DNA of 40,139 nucleotides from Planctomycetota bacterium (GCA_018970785.1 JAGWVR010000027.1:1-40139), one strand, 5' to 3'; shown: positions 26,877-35,727, counted from the first letter of the stretch. A program made the numbers and translations. Notes: a model not told the origin generated them from the letters alone.

Positions 26877-27159
26877 GGGGCGTGTCCGTGAATCACATAG
26901 CGGGGCCGTTTGGGGTCATCGCCGGGAGCCGGCCTGACGCTCCAGAAAAACCCGCGGTCGTGGCCGGGTGACGGCGGCGCCGCCGCTGCCGAGCGCCCAT
27001 GCCCCCCAGCCGCCCCCGTCGGCCGGCATTCCCTGGAATCACCCCGGTCGGCACACCCGGCGAGGTCGCCTCGACACCATTTCCTTTCCTGGCTAGCCTC
27101 CGCCCCCCTTCCGGCGACACGGCCGGCCGTCGTCGCCAATCAGCGGAGAGCCACCACGC

Positions 27160-30100
27160 ATGGTTCCGTCGCGGCTCGAGCGCGGTGTCAGGCCCGTCGG
27201 CGTGCGCCGCGTGGTGGTTGCCTGTCTCGGCGCGGTGCTGCTGGCCGCCGGCACCCGTGCGGCCGAACCGCCGGCTGCCGTGCCTGCCCCCGCGAACCCG
27301 CTCCGTCCGGCAGCCGAGCCCAGCGGGACCGCGCCCGTTCGCGGGGCGACGCACGCCGTTCCGGCAGGCCCGCACCGGGCCCATCCGCCGGTCGATCCCG
27401 CCGATCCGCTGCCCTTGCCCGATCACCTCCTCGGTCCCGACTGGACCGGCCAGAGCGCCGAGGAAGCGCTCCGCAAAAGCCACGGCTGCGTCTCCTGCCA
27501 CGCCGGCGTCGGCGACATGCACCGCAGCCCGGCGGTCCGGCTCGGGTGCACCGACTGCCACGGCGGCAATGCCGACTGCTTCACGAAGCAGGGCGCGCAC
27601 GTCCACCCCAAGGAACCGGAGCACTGGCCCGGGGCGGCCAACCCCGTCCGCAGCTACACGCTCCTCAATCATGAGTCGCCCGAGTTCGTCCGGTTCGTCA
27701 ATCCCGGCGACCTCCGGGTCGCCCACCAAGCCTGCGGTGGCTGCCACGCGTCGGTCGTGCTCCAGGTCCGCAAGAGCATGATGACCCACGGGTGCATGCT
27801 CTGGGGCGCGGCCCTCTACAACAACGGCGCCGTCCCCTCGAAGCAGCCGCTGTTCGGCGAGAGCTACAGCACCGAGGGGGTCGGTCAGCGCCTGCAGACG
27901 GTGCCGCCGCCGACGCAGGACGAGGTCGACCGGCAGTCGATCCTCCGCTACCTCGATCCGCTCCCCCGGTTCGAACGCTCACAGCCGGGCAACATCCTGC
28001 GGATCTTCGAGCGCGGCGGCCGCTTCCGCCCCGAGGTCGGCAATCCCGAGCGCCTCGAGGAACCGGGGCGCCCGCGCACGCGGCTGGCCAACCGCGGCCT
28101 CGGCACCGAGAACCGCACCGATCCGGTGTTCGTCGGGTTGACGAAGACGAGGCTCTTCGACCCGACGCTCAACTTCCTCGGCACCAACGACCAGCCGGGT
28201 GACTACCGCTCCAGCGGCTGCACCGGCTGCCACGTCGTCTACGCCAACGACCGCTCTCCGGTCCACTCGGGGCCCTACGCCGTCTACGGCAATCGCGGCG
28301 AGAGCTTCTCCCCCGATCCGATGATCCGCAAGGGGGAGAGCGGCCACCCGATCCACCACCAGTTCGCTCCGGGCAACGGGATCCCCACCAGCCAGTGCAT
28401 GGTGTGCCACATCCATCCGGGCACGACCGTGATGAACAGCTACGTCGGCTACATGTGGTGGGACGAGGAGACCGACGCCGATCTCGTCTACCCGGCCCGG
28501 CAGCGCTACCCCAGCTCCGAGGAGAAACTCGCCGTCCAGTTCCGCAATCCCAACCAGTCGGCGGCCAAGAACCTGCTGGCCGACCCCGAGTTTCTCGCCA
28601 ACCTCACCGACCTCAACGAGCGCACGCAGCAGACGCAGTTCGCCGACTTCCACGGCCACGGCTGGGCGTTCCGTGCCGTCTTCAAGCACGACCGCAAGGG
28701 CAACCTCCTCGACCACCGCGGCGCACCGGTGGCCGACTCGGGCAACGCCGCCCTCCGCGCCGCGGTGAAGATGCCGGAGAAGATCCGCGAAATCTACCGC
28801 GGCGCCGACGGCAAGGGACCCGACGCGATCCGCCGCGCGGAGGCCGCCGTCGCCCACGAACGCGACGGCCTCCCGGTGCACCTCCTCGACATCCACATGG
28901 AAAAGGGGATGCACTGCATCGACTGCCACTTCATCCAGGACATGCACGGCAACACCAAGCTCTACGGCGAGGTCCGGGCGGCGATCGAGATCAGCTGCAT
29001 CGACTGCCACGGGACGGTCGACCGGGTGGCCACGCTCCGGACGAGCGGGCCGGCGTCCGACACCTCGAGCCCCGACGGGGGCCGCGACCTGCGCACGCTC
29101 CGGACCCCCTCGGGCAAGCGGCGTTTCGTGGTCGAGGGGGAGCGGATCTACCAGAACTCGATGGTCGAGGAGGACCTGACCTGGGAGATCGTCCAGACGA
29201 AGGCCACGGTCGACCCGCAGAGCGACCACTACAACGCCCTGTCGGCGTTCGCCAAGACGGTCCGCGTCGCCGAGGACGGGACCATGGAATGGGGCGGGGC
29301 GACGGCGCCCGAGGACTGTGCCCACCGCAACGACCTGATGAGCTGCATCGCCTGCCACAGCTCCTGGAACCCGAGCTGCTTCGGCTGCCACTTGGTCCAG
29401 CGCGCCAACCAGAAGGCCCCGTCGCTGCACAACGAGGGGGACGTGTCGCGGAACCTCACCTCCTACAACTTCCAGACGCTGCGCGACGACGTCTACATGC
29501 TCGCCCGCGACGGCAACGCGACCGGCAACCGCATCAATCCCTCGCGCTCCAGTTGCGCGATCCACGTCGGGTCGTACAACAACCTCCGCGAGTCGATCTA
29601 CGTCCAGCAGCAGACGATCTCCGCCGAGGGATTCAGCGGCATCGCCTTCAGCACCAACGTCCCCCACACCGTCCGCGGCGGCCCGCGCCGCGGCCCCTCC
29701 GACGACCTCTCGCAGCTCCGCCCCGGCACGCACGAGACGAAGATGTGCACCGACTGCCATCTGGCGAAGGCCGACGACAACAACGCCGTCGTCGCCCAGT
29801 TGCTGATGCAGGGAACCAACTACACCAACTTCATCGGCCGCTACGCCTGGACGGCGCTGGGGACCGGCGGGCTGGCCGGGGTCGTGGTCGCCGAGCAGGA
29901 CGAGCCGCAGGTGGTGATCGGCAGCTCCTTCCACCGGATCGCCTATCCCGACGACTTCGCCCGGCACGGCACCCTGGGCGGGCGCCTGGAGCACGCCTAC
30001 CACCACTCCGCCGCCGACATCGGCGAGCGGATCATCGCGCCGCTGAAGACCCGCGAGGTGCTCCAGGTGCAGCACCGCGGCGAGTATCTCTACGCGGCCT

Positions 30101-31203
30101 GCGGGGCCGACGGCCTGCGCGTGTTCGACATCGCGTTCATCGACAACAAGGGGTTCTCGCAGCGGATCACCACCGCCCCGGTGTCGCCGCTCGGCCAGCA
30201 GTTCTACGTGAAGACCGCCTACGCGACCGGCGTCGCCGCCCCGGCGACGACCGCCCCCGACCCGACGCGGACCCACGACCCGGCCAACTTCGAGGGGAGC
30301 GTCCACGAGCTCTACGCCTACCTCTACGTCACCGATCTCGAGGAGGGGCTGATCCTCGTCGGCGCCGGCACGCTGCTCGACGGCAACCCGCTCAACAATT
30401 TCCTCGAGCGCGCCCTGACCTGGAATCCCCGCGGGCTCCTCACCGGGGCGCGGAGCATCACGATCGCCGGCGAGCAGGCCTGGATCTGCTGCAACGCCGG
30501 GATCGTCGTCGTTTCGCTGGCGAAGCCGAAGTGCCCGGAGGTGCTCGCCGTGATCCCGGCGCCCGACGTCGTCCAGCCGCGCTCGGTGGCGATCCAATTC
30601 CGCCATGCCTTCGTCTGCGACGCCGAGGGGCTGAAGACGTTCGACGTCAGCGATCCCTGCGCTCCGGTGAAGCTCGCCACGGTGCCGCTCCCGCAGGCCA
30701 ATTCGGTGTACGTCGGCCGGACCTACGCCTACGTCGCCGGCGGGCCGCAGGGATTGGTGATCGTCGACGTCGAGAAGCCCGCCGAGCCGTTCATCGACCA
30801 GGTGTTCGACGGCGGCGGCTGCATCGACGACGCCCGCGACGTGAAGCTCGGGATCACCTACGTCAGCCAGTTCGCCTACGTCGCCGACGGGGCCAACGGC
30901 CTGCGCGTGATCCAGCTCACCTCCCCCGACACTCCCGGCAACGTCGGCTTCAGCCCGCGGCCGACGCCCGAGCTGGTCGCGACCTATCCGGTGACGAAGG
31001 GGGGCCTGGCGCTGTCGGTCTCGGAGGGGGTCGATCGCGACCGGGCGGTGGACGAGTCGGGCAACCAGCTCTCGGTGTTCGGCCGGGTCGGCGCCCGCCC
31101 GTTCAACCGCGCCGAGCAGGAGAAGATGTGGAAGCGTGACGGGCAGCCCTGGAAGGTGAGCGACGACCCGTTCGACACCGAGCTCTACCGGCAGCGGCGG
31201 TAG
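27160..31203 (+). CDS. Decahaem c-type cytochrome with LVIVD propeller
   Basis: The 1347-residue exported protein has a signal peptide near residues 15-35. Ten CxxCH haem sites begin near residues 110, 130, 192, 354, 413, 586, 613, 729, 740 and 863. From about residue 940 it becomes a repeat domain of the LVIVD type, with blocks such as YLYAACGADGLRVFDIAF, FVCDAEGLKTFDVSDP, YAYVAGGPQGLVIVDVEKP and FAYVADGANGLRVIQL. These probably build a beta-propeller. It likely carries electrons outside the cytoplasmic membrane, but its partner is unknown. Haem attachment would need a cytochrome c maturation system, not seen here. GGAGAG about 10 nt upstream supports ATG 27160. It is encoded alone and is convergent with the serpin gene (17 nt). 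Confidence 0.95.
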   Translation: MVPSRLERGVRPVGVRRVVVACLGAVLLAAGTRAAEPPAAVPAPANPLRPAAEPSGTAPVRGATHAVPAGPHRAHPPVDPADPLPLPDHLLGPDWTGQSAEEALRKSHGCVSCHAGVGDMHRSPAVRLGCTDCHGGNADCFTKQGAHVHPKEPEHWPGAANPVRSYTLLNHESPEFVRFVNPGDLRVAHQACGGCHASVVLQVRKSMMTHGCMLWGAALYNNGAVPSKQPLFGESYSTEGVGQRLQTVPPPTQDEVDRQSILRYLDPLPRFERSQPGNILRIFERGGRFRPEVGNPERLEEPGRPRTRLANRGLGTENRTDPVFVGLTKTRLFDPTLNFLGTNDQPGDYRSSGCTGCHVVYANDRSPVHSGPYAVYGNRGESFSPDPMIRKGESGHPIHHQFAPGNGIPTSQCMVCHIHPGTTVMNSYVGYMWWDEETDADLVYPARQRYPSSEEKLAVQFRNPNQSAAKNLLADPEFLANLTDLNERTQQTQFADFHGHGWAFRAVFKHDRKGNLLDHRGAPVADSGNAALRAAVKMPEKIREIYRGADGKGPDAIRRAEAAVAHERDGLPVHLLDIHMEKGMHCIDCHFIQDMHGNTKLYGEVRAAIEISCIDCHGTVDRVATLRTSGPASDTSSPDGGRDLRTLRTPSGKRRFVVEGERIYQNSMVEEDLTWEIVQTKATVDPQSDHYNALSAFAKTVRVAEDGTMEWGGATAPEDCAHRNDLMSCIACHSSWNPSCFGCHLVQRANQKAPSLHNEGDVSRNLTSYNFQTLRDDVYMLARDGNATGNRINPSRSSCAIHVGSYNNLRESIYVQQQTISAEGFSGIAFSTNVPHTVRGGPRRGPSDDLSQLRPGTHETKMCTDCHLAKADDNNAVVAQLLMQGTNYTNFIGRYAWTALGTGGLAGVVVAEQDEPQVVIGSSFHRIAYPDDFARHGTLGGRLEHAYHHSAADIGERIIAPLKTREVLQVQHRGEYLYAACGADGLRVFDIAFIDNKGFSQRITTAPVSPLGQQFYVKTAYATGVAAPATTAPDPTRTHDPANFEGSVHELYAYLYVTDLEEGLILVGAGTLLDGNPLNNFLERALTWNPRGLLTGARSITIAGEQAWICCNAGIVVVSLAKPKCPEVLAVIPAPDVVQPRSVAIQFRHAFVCDAEGLKTFDVSDPCAPVKLATVPLPQANSVYVGRTYAYVAGGPQGLVIVDVEKPAEPFIDQVFDGGGCIDDARDVKLGITYVSQFAYVADGANGLRVIQLTSPDTPGNVGFSPRPTPELVATYPVTKGGLALSVSEGVDRDRAVDESGNQLSVFGRVGARPFNRAEQEKMWKRDGQPWKVSDDPFDTELYRQRR

Positions 31204-31220
31204 CCCGTTTCCGCGCCCTG

Positions 31221-32537
31221 TCAGTCCGGCTCGGCGTGGCGGCCGAGGAACAGGATCGTGCCGTGCCGCACGTCGCGGATCAGGAACACGAACGGCCGGT
31301 CGGCGCGGAACTCGACCCGGCGCGGCGGCGGCGGGCTTGGAGCATTGGCGATCACGGCGGTCGCCGCCGCCGCCTCGGTGCCCTCCTCGTTGACCTCGAC
31401 GAACGCCTCGTGGAGCACGGCGCCGACCGCGAGGCGCTCCGACTCCGTCATCCCCGTCAGGTCGGCGCTGCCCGGGACGAACAGCGCCGTCACACCGAGG
31501 CCGCGGAGCGTCGCCAGCGCGTCGAGCCGGTCCTGCAGCCGGAACCGCGGCAGCCAGACCGAGACGTCGACCTCCTCGGCGGCCGCGCGCCACTCGGCGA
31601 GCCGCCCGGCGTCGAGCCGGGCCTCGAGCGCGGGGAGGCCCTCGGCCGAGGCGGGGAGGAGGACCACCATCTCCAGGTCGGCGCCGACGTAGGGGAGGGC
31701 GAGGAGTTGGAAGCCGTCGCCGGCGAGGTGGGCTTCGGTGCCCGTGCGGTGCATCAACGGCACCGGAGTCGTCGAGCCGTCGGCGCGGCGGAAGGGCTGC
31801 GGTGACGTCGCCTCCTCGGCGAACGTCGTCCGCCACGAGCCTTTGAAAAAGATGGCGTTCGTCAGGCACAGCCGCGAGAGCGGGGTGATCGCCCCGCGGG
31901 GGACGAGCGTCGCGATCCGGCCGCGCGTGGCGGTGGCGACGGCCGCGTTGATTCGCTCGCGCTCGCCGTCGGGATCGGCGGCGAAGTCGGCGGTCCGGAA
32001 CCCGGCCCCGAAGCGGTCGCGGAGCACGGCGACGAATGTCCCATTCCAGGCGAGCCCCGACTGGCCCCACAGGGCGCTGGCGACCGCGAGGTCGTACGAC
32101 TGGCTGCCGGCGGCGTAGAAGCGGGCGACGTCGCCGACGGCTGCCAGCCCCTCGGCGTCGTCGGGCAGGTGGAGGGTGGCGCGGAGTTCGTCGAGCGTCT
32201 CCCCCCGCGCGCCGACGGCGGTCATCGCCAGGGCGGCGTGCAGCGAGAACGGGGAACAGAACCGGTTGCCCCCCTCGGCGGCGCGGAGCCGGTGGAGGGC
32301 GAAGGCGAACCGGTTGGCGCCGTCGGCCGCGACCTGCATCCGCTCCGACCACACCACCGGCACCGCGACCGGGTCGACGGCCGCGCCGATCGACCGCATG
32401 TCGGGGTCGGCGGCGGTGGCGGTGCGCTGCTCCGCGCGGGAAGCATTTCCACCGTGGCGAGCGCCGTCCGGCAGGTGGCTGTCACAGCCTGCGAAGGCGA
32501 CGACCGCGACGGCAACGAGCCTGGCTCGAAACCACAT
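31221..32537 (-). CDS. Lipoprotein serpin (serine protease inhibitor)
   Basis: The 438-residue serpin carries a lipoprotein signal (VAVVAFAGC), so it is probably anchored to an envelope membrane. Serpin blocks are present, including NRFCSPFSLHAALAMTAVGA, LTNAIFFKGSW and FVEVNEEGTEAAAATA. The hinge of the reactive loop, starting near residue 384, follows the inhibitory consensus EEGTEAAAAT, so loop insertion and trapping of a protease are expected. The loop continues VIANAPSPPPP before FRADRPFVFLI. By simple counting from the hinge, P1 falls near Ala or Pro, but the loop is a few residues longer than in alpha-1-antitrypsin, so P1 is uncertain. It shares its strand with the DUF3088 gene, 72 nt upstream. 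Confidence 0.93.
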   Translation of the reverse strand: MWFRARLVAVAVVAFAGCDSHLPDGARHGGNASRAEQRTATAADPDMRSIGAAVDPVAVPVVWSERMQVAADGANRFAFALHRLRAAEGGNRFCSPFSLHAALAMTAVGARGETLDELRATLHLPDDAEGLAAVGDVARFYAAGSQSYDLAVASALWGQSGLAWNGTFVAVLRDRFGAGFRTADFAADPDGERERINAAVATATRGRIATLVPRGAITPLSRLCLTNAIFFKGSWRTTFAEEATSPQPFRRADGSTTPVPLMHRTGTEAHLAGDGFQLLALPYVGADLEMVVLLPASAEGLPALEARLDAGRLAEWRAAAEEVDVSVWLPRFRLQDRLDALATLRGLGVTALFVPGSADLTGMTESERLAVGAVLHEAFVEVNEEGTEAAAATAVIANAPSPPPPRRVEFRADRPFVFLIRDVRHGTILFLGRHAEPD

Positions 32538-32609
32538 GGGAAGCGTCTCCGCCGAAACCGCGAGTTGCGTGGACCGGGAACCAGACCCACGAACGAAGTC
32601 CCGGACCGG

Positions 32610-32957
32610 TCAGTGGGGGCGGGCCGTGCCGTAGCGTTCGGCAAGCAGCATGGCGATCGCCTCGGGCCCCGAGACGAACGCCCGCCCCTGGAAGATCCCG
32701 TGCGGTCCGGCCGGCACGTCACCAGGGGGCAGGACGAGGACGGGGCAGGACTGATTGGCTTCGCCGACCAGCGCCACGACCTCGGGTCGCGGCCGCGCGG
32801 CGTCGACTTGGCGCACGTCGAGGGCCGCGGTCAGCTCCGGGTGGTAATACAGCAGGCCGGCGACCGTCGCACATTCTGGACAGTAGTAGCCGTGAGGACC
32901 ATGGGCTGGGTCGGCAAAACCGGCCCGGAGCAGGAACAGGATCGGTTTCACGGGCAT
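32610..32957 (-). CDS. DUF3088 family thioredoxin-fold-like protein
   Basis: The 115-residue protein resembles the DUF3088 family. It begins MPVKPILFLLRAGF and has HGYYCPECATVAGLL, a CxxC placed as in a thioredoxin-like fold. SCPVLVLP lies in the middle, and FVSGPEAIAMLLAERYG ends it. The CPEC pair could be redox active or metal binding; this is not established. No signal peptide is seen, so it is probably cytoplasmic. ATG 32957 was chosen because the fold begins immediately after it. It lies 72 nt upstream of the serpin and 190 nt from the divergent SppA-type gene. Confidence 0.85.
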   Translation of the reverse strand: MPVKPILFLLRAGFADPAHGPHGYYCPECATVAGLLYYHPELTAALDVRQVDAARPRPEVVALVGEANQSCPVLVLPPGDVPAGPHGIFQGRAFVSGPEAIAMLLAERYGTARPH

Positions 32958-33147
32958 CGGTCGGTTCTCCCCGGTCGCGTTGCGGTTCCACCGAATCCTA
33001 CAACGCGCCCGCTCGCCGGACGGCCGTTTGTTTCCCCCCCGCCCGCCCGGAGCTATTCTTGCCAAGAACCGTTGCCGGCCCCGGGGACTGTTGGCGTTTG
33101 CGACGTGGCCGATGGCGGGTGGGTAATTCCTCAGGGAGCAAGGAACG

Positions 33148-35163
33148 ATGCGCGCCGCTTTTTCCGTCCGCGGTTTTCCCCTCCTCGTCACGGTCGCCCT
33201 TGTGACCGCGGCATGGGCGACGGTGGCCATCCGGGCAGACGAGCCGCCGGCGGCCGCGGCCGTCGCCGATCCCCCAGCCGACAAGGGGGAAGCCAAGCCG
33301 GCCGAAGCTCCCAAGCCCGCCGACCCCCCCAAGGAAGCGAAGCCGAGCGATGCCGCATCGGCACCCAAGGCTGACGGCGACCAGAAAAACGCTCCCGCCG
33401 CCAAACAGGACGGCAAGAAGGACGATGGCAAGCCGGAGGCCCCCAAGCTCCAGGTCCAGGTCATCCCGCTGTCGGGAAGCTATGCCGATCTCGTCGGCCC
33501 GACCGAGCTCGATCCCACGAGCCTGATCCTCGGCGGCGCTCCGGGGAAGCGGAAGAGCTTCTACAAGCTCTGTGATCTTCTCGAAGAGCTCGGCAAGAAT
33601 GCCAAGGTGACGCACGTCGTGTTCGACCTCTCCGACGGGTCGCTCGACCTCAACCTCGCGCAGCTCGACGAGCTCCAGCGCCGTATCGCCCGGCTCAAGG
33701 CGACCGGCAAGAAACTCGCCGCCTGGCTGGAGAGCGCCGGCCCGGCCCACCTCGCCGTCGCTTCCGCCTGCGACCATGTCGCGATGGCCGATTTCGGCGG
33801 CGTCGACATGCCGTCGAAGACGATGCAGTCGTATTTCTACCGCGACGCCATGGATCTCCTCGGCGTCAAGGCCTCGGTCGTCCGCGCCGGCAACTTCAAG
33901 GGCGCCGTCGAGCCCTACGTCAACGCGACGATGAGCTCGCACCTCAAGCAGCACTACCTCGACATGCTCGGCACGATGAACGACGCCGAGGTGTCGATGA
34001 TCGCCAAGGGGCGCGGGTTGACGACCGACAAGGTGCGCGAGCTGCAGAAGCAGCGCGTGCTGCTCCCGGCAGAGGCGGTCGCCGCGGGCCTCGTCAACGA
34101 ATTGGCGCCCTACGGCTCGCTCAAGGCGACCATGAACCGCTGGATCGGCGGTGAGGCAGGCTGGATCGAGTCGACGGCCAAGCCGAAGAAGGAGATGTCG
34201 GTCTTCGAGCTGATGGGAAAGATGATGTCGGGGGGCGGGGCCGAGAAGTCGGGCCGCGTCGCCGACAACTCGATCGCCGTGATGCACCTCTCCGGGGCGA
34301 TCACCGACGGCAAGCAGCCCTCCGGTGGATCGATCGTCTCGGGGCCGACGGTCAAGGAAATCCAGGACATCATCAAGGACGACAAGATCAAGGCGGCGGT
34401 GATCCGCATCAACTCGCCCGGTGGCTCGGCGACGGCCAGCGAGGCGATCCGCCAGGCGCTGGTCGAGCTGAAGGCGAAGAAGCCGACGGTCGTCTCGATG
34501 GGCGACGTGGCCGCTTCCGGGGGCTACTGGGTGAGCTGCATCGGTGTCCCGGTGTATGCCGAGCGCGGCACCCTGACCGGATCGATCGGCGTGTTCTCGA
34601 TGAAGCTCAGCTTCGGCTCCTTGCTCAAGCGCGTCGGGCTCCATGTCGAGAACATCGCGCTCGACGAGGCCGCGATGGCGTTCGCTCCCGACCGGGGCTG
34701 GAACGAGGACGACCAGGCGAAGCTCCAGAAGACGATCGACGACGTCTACGGAAAGTTCCTCAAGCTGGTCAGCGAGTCGCGTGGCATCCCGGTGGAGAAG
34801 CTCCATGACCTCGCCGGTGGGCGGGTCTGGTCGGGCACGCAGGCCAAGCAGGCCGGGCTCGTCGACGAGATCGGCGGACTCGACGACTGCCTGGCGACGG
34901 TCGCCAAGAAGGCGGGGCTGGAGAAGTACTCCGTCGTCCACCGGCCGAACGTGTCGGCGGGCCTCGACCTGTCGGCGCTGTTCGGCGACGGCGATTCGAG
35001 CGAGATCCGCGCCCTCGGGGTGTCGGCGGAGACGCTTGCACTGCTCCGCCGTCACGGAGTGACGACGCCGCTGGTGGAGATGTTCCTCCGCGATGCCCTC
35101 GATGCCGCCACCGGACGGCCCACCGTGTGGGCCCTCGGTCCGGCCGAGATCAGCGTGAGGTGA
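33148..35163 (+). CDS. sppA: SppA-type S49 signal peptide peptidase
   Basis: The 671-residue protein has a signal or membrane segment near residues 8-30 and an Ala/Lys/Pro-rich spacer (about 31-100). Two tandem S49 domains follow, as in E. coli SppA. The general-base lysine is K251 in GNFKGAVEPY in the first domain, and the nucleophile is S457 in DVAASGGYWV in the second. Their 206-residue separation is close to that of E. coli (about 200). Other S49 blocks are VIRINSPGGSATASEAI and GTLTGSIGVF. It would degrade cleaved signal peptides or membrane-protein fragments from the envelope side. A purine-rich AGGGAGCAAGGAACG precedes ATG 33148. The 1.8 kb downstream has no confident gene. Confidence 0.94.
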   Translation: MRAAFSVRGFPLLVTVALVTAAWATVAIRADEPPAAAAVADPPADKGEAKPAEAPKPADPPKEAKPSDAASAPKADGDQKNAPAAKQDGKKDDGKPEAPKLQVQVIPLSGSYADLVGPTELDPTSLILGGAPGKRKSFYKLCDLLEELGKNAKVTHVVFDLSDGSLDLNLAQLDELQRRIARLKATGKKLAAWLESAGPAHLAVASACDHVAMADFGGVDMPSKTMQSYFYRDAMDLLGVKASVVRAGNFKGAVEPYVNATMSSHLKQHYLDMLGTMNDAEVSMIAKGRGLTTDKVRELQKQRVLLPAEAVAAGLVNELAPYGSLKATMNRWIGGEAGWIESTAKPKKEMSVFELMGKMMSGGGAEKSGRVADNSIAVMHLSGAITDGKQPSGGSIVSGPTVKEIQDIIKDDKIKAAVIRINSPGGSATASEAIRQALVELKAKKPTVVSMGDVAASGGYWVSCIGVPVYAERGTLTGSIGVFSMKLSFGSLLKRVGLHVENIALDEAAMAFAPDRGWNEDDQAKLQKTIDDVYGKFLKLVSESRGIPVEKLHDLAGGRVWSGTQAKQAGLVDEIGGLDDCLATVAKKAGLEKYSVVHRPNVSAGLDLSALFGDGDSSEIRALGVSAETLALLRRHGVTTPLVEMFLRDALDAATGRPTVWALGPAEISVR

Positions 35164-35210
35164 TCCGGGGACATCGGGGTCACGCCGGGGGAGTAGCCGA
35201 GCCGCAGCCG

Positions 35211-35309
35211 TCACGGCCCGCGGCCGAGGAACGCGCATTCATCGACGCAGAAGCCCTCGAAGAAGTCGAGTTTGTTCGCGAAGCGGCCCGTTTTGAAAAA
35301 GTGGCCCAT
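35211..35309 (-). CDS. Possible 32-residue reading frame or gene remnant
   Basis: A short frame from ATG 35309 to TGA 35211 encodes a peptide beginning MGHFFKTGRFANKLDFF and ending AFLGRGP. Its Phe, Asp, Lys and Cys content differs sharply from the Arg/Pro/Ala shadows around it, which is why it was noted. No ribosome site precedes it, and no family is recognised. It may be a decayed C-terminus of a longer gene, because the frame stays open upstream but turns into low-quality sequence. It is only a candidate. Confidence 0.2.
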   Translation of the reverse strand: MGHFFKTGRFANKLDFFEGFCVDECAFLGRGP

Positions 35310-35389
35310 CCGGGATGTTTGTGGGTGGACGACGGGAGACGACTTCCCGGCATGCCCATCAGAGGGGCCGGCGAAGCCCCTCCGCCGCC

Positions 35390-35437
35390 GCCCTCGCATC
35401 GGCCCGTCACCCCCTGGCTGCGGGTCGATGCGAGGGC
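35390..35437. other. Strong hairpin, 17-bp stem
   Basis: GCCCTCGCATCGGCCCG at 35390-35406 pairs with CGGGTCGATGCGAGGGC at 35421-35437. There is one mismatch, which is a G-U pair in + strand RNA; the loop is 14 nt. The outer 12 bp are perfect. No T-run follows on the + strand, so it is not a simple terminator. It lies about 230 nt after the SppA stop and may be a structured RNA or mRNA-stability element. Confidence 0.6.
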
Positions 35438-35454
35438 ACAGGCGCGGGGGGCGT

Positions 35455-35482
35455 CCCCCTCTGCAGAGCCCGAGCAGAGGCT
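35455..35482 (+). repeat. Dispersed 28-bp repeat, copy A
   Basis: CCCCCTCTGCAGAGCCCGAG followed by CAGAGGCT. It matches the reverse complement of the copy at 35558-35585 at 25 of 28 positions, counted by eye. The two form an inverted pair about 75 nt apart. Confidence 0.55.
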
Positions 35483-35557
35483 GCGCCCCCCCGCGATGAC
35501 CCGCGGTCAATCCGGAAGGACCTGGATTGAAGACGGTGCGCCGCCGCCGGCGCGATG

Positions 35558-35585
35558 AGCCTCCGCTCGGGCTCGACAGAGGGGG
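35558..35585 (-). repeat. Dispersed 28-bp repeat, copy B (inverted)
   Basis: On the minus strand it reads CCCCCTCTGTCGAGCCCGAG then CGGAGGCT. It shares 25 of 28 positions with copy A and 24 of 28 with copy C. The preceding GGGACCCGC, in repeat orientation, is also shared with copy C. Confidence 0.55.
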
Positions 35586-35706
35586 GCGCGGGTCCCTGTT
35601 CATGGCAGGCCTGGCCTGGGCGCCACTCTCCCGGGATGGCGCGAGGTTGTCGGATGTGCCCGGGGGGCATGGGGCCGCGGGCCTCGGTCCGATCCCCCGG
35701 CGAAAC

Positions 35707-35727
35707 CCGCGAAATCCGCGGTTTTTT
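35707..35727 (+). terminator. Candidate intrinsic terminator
   Basis: CCGCG (35707-35711) and CGCGG (35717-35721) form a 5-bp GC stem with loop AAATC, followed by six T. A second T-run (seven T) lies at 35738-35744. The stem is short, but T-runs are rare in this GC-rich window. It is 544 nt beyond the SppA stop. Confidence 0.4.

Noticed and set aside
26973-26984. Perfect 12-bp palindrome GGCGGCGCCGCC in the gap before the cytochrome
   Set aside because: Simple GC palindromes of this length are frequent in such GC-rich DNA, and there is no flanking promoter or second copy to support an operator.
27979-32352. A very long open frame (about 1457 codons) on the minus strand opposite the cytochrome
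   Set aside because: The translation is low-complexity Arg/Ala/Gly/Val sequence without domains. It is the antisense shadow of a high-GC gene whose plus-strand product has ten CxxCH motifs.
32998-33147. TTGTTT and TATTCT as a sigma-70 promoter for the SppA-type gene
   Set aside because: The spacer is 20 nt, too long for a normal promoter, and the hexamers are weak.
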